Source of the DNA: Amaranthus tricolor
Lineage: Eukaryota > Streptophyta > Magnoliopsida > Caryophyllales > Amaranthaceae
NCBI RefSeq assembly: GCF_026212465.1
Contig: NC_080049.1
Coordinates: 4,764,683 to 4,828,682, forward strand
DNA length: 64,000 nucleotides
Reading direction: 5' to 3'
Each line of letters begins with the position of its first letter. Positions within the stretch are counted from its first letter, which is position 1. Below are positions 62,739-64,000 of the stretch, one piece after another. Made by a program: the position numbers and the translations under genes. Below the pieces are notes generated by a model that was not told the DNA's origin, searched no databases, and saw nothing but the letters and a program-made list of their open reading frames with translations.

Positions 62739-63862
62739 TTGGTATATATTATTGTGTTAAAGTGGTTAGAATTTAAAATCATAGTCATATGCTAGAAATT
62801 ATGTGTTAAGTTGCGATGCTTTGCATTTTTTAAGTGTTTTCTCCACTTTTGCACATAAAGTAACTCAAACTTTGTTTGTTTTGAACGAAACTTGGTACAA
62901 AACACTATTTGGTATATATTATTGTGTTTAAAGTGGTTAGAATTGAAAATCATAGTGATATGCTAGAAATTACAAGTTAAGTTGCGATTTTATGCGTTTT
63001 TGACACTTTTGCGCATAAAGTAGCTCAAACTTGGTTTGTTTTGAAAGAAACTTGGCACACAACAGTATTTGGCGTATGTTATTGTGTTCAAGTGGTTGAA
63101 ATTGAAAATCATAGTCATATGCTAGAAATTATGTGTTATGTTGCGATTTTTAAGGGTTTTTAAGCGTTTTTTGACACTGTTGCGCATAAAGTAGCTCAAA
63201 CTTGGTTTGTTTTGTACGAAACTTAGCACACAACACTATTGGTATATATTATTGTGTTGAAGTGGTTAGAATTGAAAATCATAGTCATATGCTATAAATT
63301 ACGCGTTAAGCTGCGATTTTATGCGTTTTTTAAGCGTTTTAGACACTTTTGCGCATAAAGTAGTTTAAACCTTGGTTTGTTTTGCACGAAACTTGGCATA
63401 GAACACTATTTGGTATATATTATTGTGTTGAAGTGGTTAGAATTGAAAATCATAGTCATATGCTAGAAATAACGTACTAAGATGCGATTTTAGGGGTTTT
63501 TAAGCGTTTTTGTCAATTTCGCGCGTAAAGTAGGTCAAACATGGTTTGTTATGCACGAAACCTGGCACACAACACTATTTGGCATATATTATTTTGTTGA
63601 AATTGTTGGAATTGAAAATAATAGTCATATGCTAGAAATTAGAAGTTTAAGTTGCGATTTTAAGGGTTTTTTTAAGCGTTTTTGTTAATTTCGCGCGGGT
63701 AAAGTAGCTCAAACTTTGTTTGTTTTGCACGAAACTTGGCATACAACACCATTTTGTATATATTATTGTGTAGAAGTTGTTAGAATTGAAAATAATAGTC
63801 ATATTCTAGAATTTACGTGTTAAGTTGCGATTTATGCGTTTTTAAGCGTTTTTGTCAATTTC
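62739..63862. repeat. Satellite block B18
   Basis: It is 1124 bp, the longest block, through one-base insertions in T runs and elsewhere (aaaccttgg, gaagtttaag, cgcgggtaaag). Confidence 0.87.
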
Positions 63863-64000
63863 TAACATCTATTTTCTCTTAATGCTTTCAACAACCTTCT
63901 TCTTCCGTTGACTGCGGCTACTACGCGCTGAAGTTTATGGACGATATTATAAATTCCGTGAAGGACTTTGGAGTCGAAAATATAGATGCCGTAAGTATTT
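63863..64000 (+). mobile_element. CACTA 3' end, copy 19 (cut by window end)
   Basis: Only the left junction, exon 1 and the first intron bases are inside the window. Confidence 0.78.
63901..64000 (+). pseudogene. Ulp1-like fragment, copy 19 (partial)
   Basis: Exon 1 (63901-63990) is open with SSVDCGYYALKF then MDDII and is followed by GTAAGT. The last exon lies outside, so its class cannot be decided. Confidence 0.72.

Larger units (their letters stand above)
28065..64000 (+). repeat. Composite tandem array: satellite plus CACTA 3' end, ~1.9-kb period
   Basis: The gaggtagttgatgcgg mark in each unit lies at 29946, 31846, 33765, 35683, 37586, 39505, 41423, 43324, 45243, 47163, 49081, 50999, 52901, 54820, 56739, 58643, 60560 and 62476, giving periods of 1900-1920 bp. 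Every unit is about 1115 bp of satellite monomers plus about 790-800 bp of transposon 3' end. Units of about 1902 bp (class Q) lack a 12-bp ttattgcattat-type segment before the poly-A tract that the ~1918-bp units (classes P and R) have. No intact gene is present. Confidence 0.95.

Noticed and set aside
1..64000. CENP-B box or telomere repeats
   Set aside because: I saw no match to the mammalian CENP-B box pattern and no TTTAGGG tandem run by eye.

Overview
The window is almost entirely satellite DNA from a plant nuclear genome, probably a eudicot. The evidence is an AT-rich tandem repeat with a monomer of about 169 bp, higher-order organisation of that repeat, and a plant-type CACTA (En/Spm) transposon end carrying a fragment of a Ulp1-like (peptidase C48) gene with an 86-bp GT-AG intron. 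I cannot name the species. There is no intact host gene, tRNA, rRNA, CRISPR array or telomere repeat.

Region 1 (1-27964) is a head-to-tail array of the ~169-bp monomer arranged as an 11-monomer higher-order repeat (HOR) of 1861 bp. Fourteen HOR copies can be delimited, the last cut by the gap. Eight have the 11-mer length of 1861-1865 bp, and one more 11-mer (22168-24018) is shortened by a 12-bp deletion. Others differ by whole monomers: two 15-mers, one 19-mer and two 10-mers, as expected from unequal exchange in register. A specific four-monomer block recurs inside the three enlarged copies.

A 100-N assembly gap (27965-28064) separates this array from region 2.

Region 2 (28065-64000) is a second, composite array with a period of about 1.90-1.92 kb. 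Each unit has two parts. One is about 1115 bp of diverged satellite (about 6.6 monomers of the same family). The other is about 790-800 bp of the 3' end of a CACTA transposon: the last two exons of a Ulp1-like protease gene (catalytic-Cys motif VDCGYY, intron, C-terminal exon and stop), AT-rich 3' flank, a TA microsatellite, a poly-A tract, a cluster of CCGCAGCAAATA subterminal repeats in both orientations, and a terminus ending CACTAGTG. Both satellite/transposon junctions are at the same place in every copy that shows them. The simplest reading is one insertion and truncation event followed by amplification of the chimera.

The units fall into sequence classes, here named Q, R and P. Q (~1902 bp) has an open Ulp1 C-terminal frame. 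R (~1919 bp) has a premature stop after one deletion. P (~1918 bp) has a frameshift at the start of the last exon. The class order is not random: Q is usually followed by R and then by one or more P. One unit (copy 18) is an outlier with its own variants. Nothing in the window appears to work as a gene. The possible roles are structural (centromeric or heterochromatic repeat), and the main interest is how a transposon end became part of a satellite higher-order unit.
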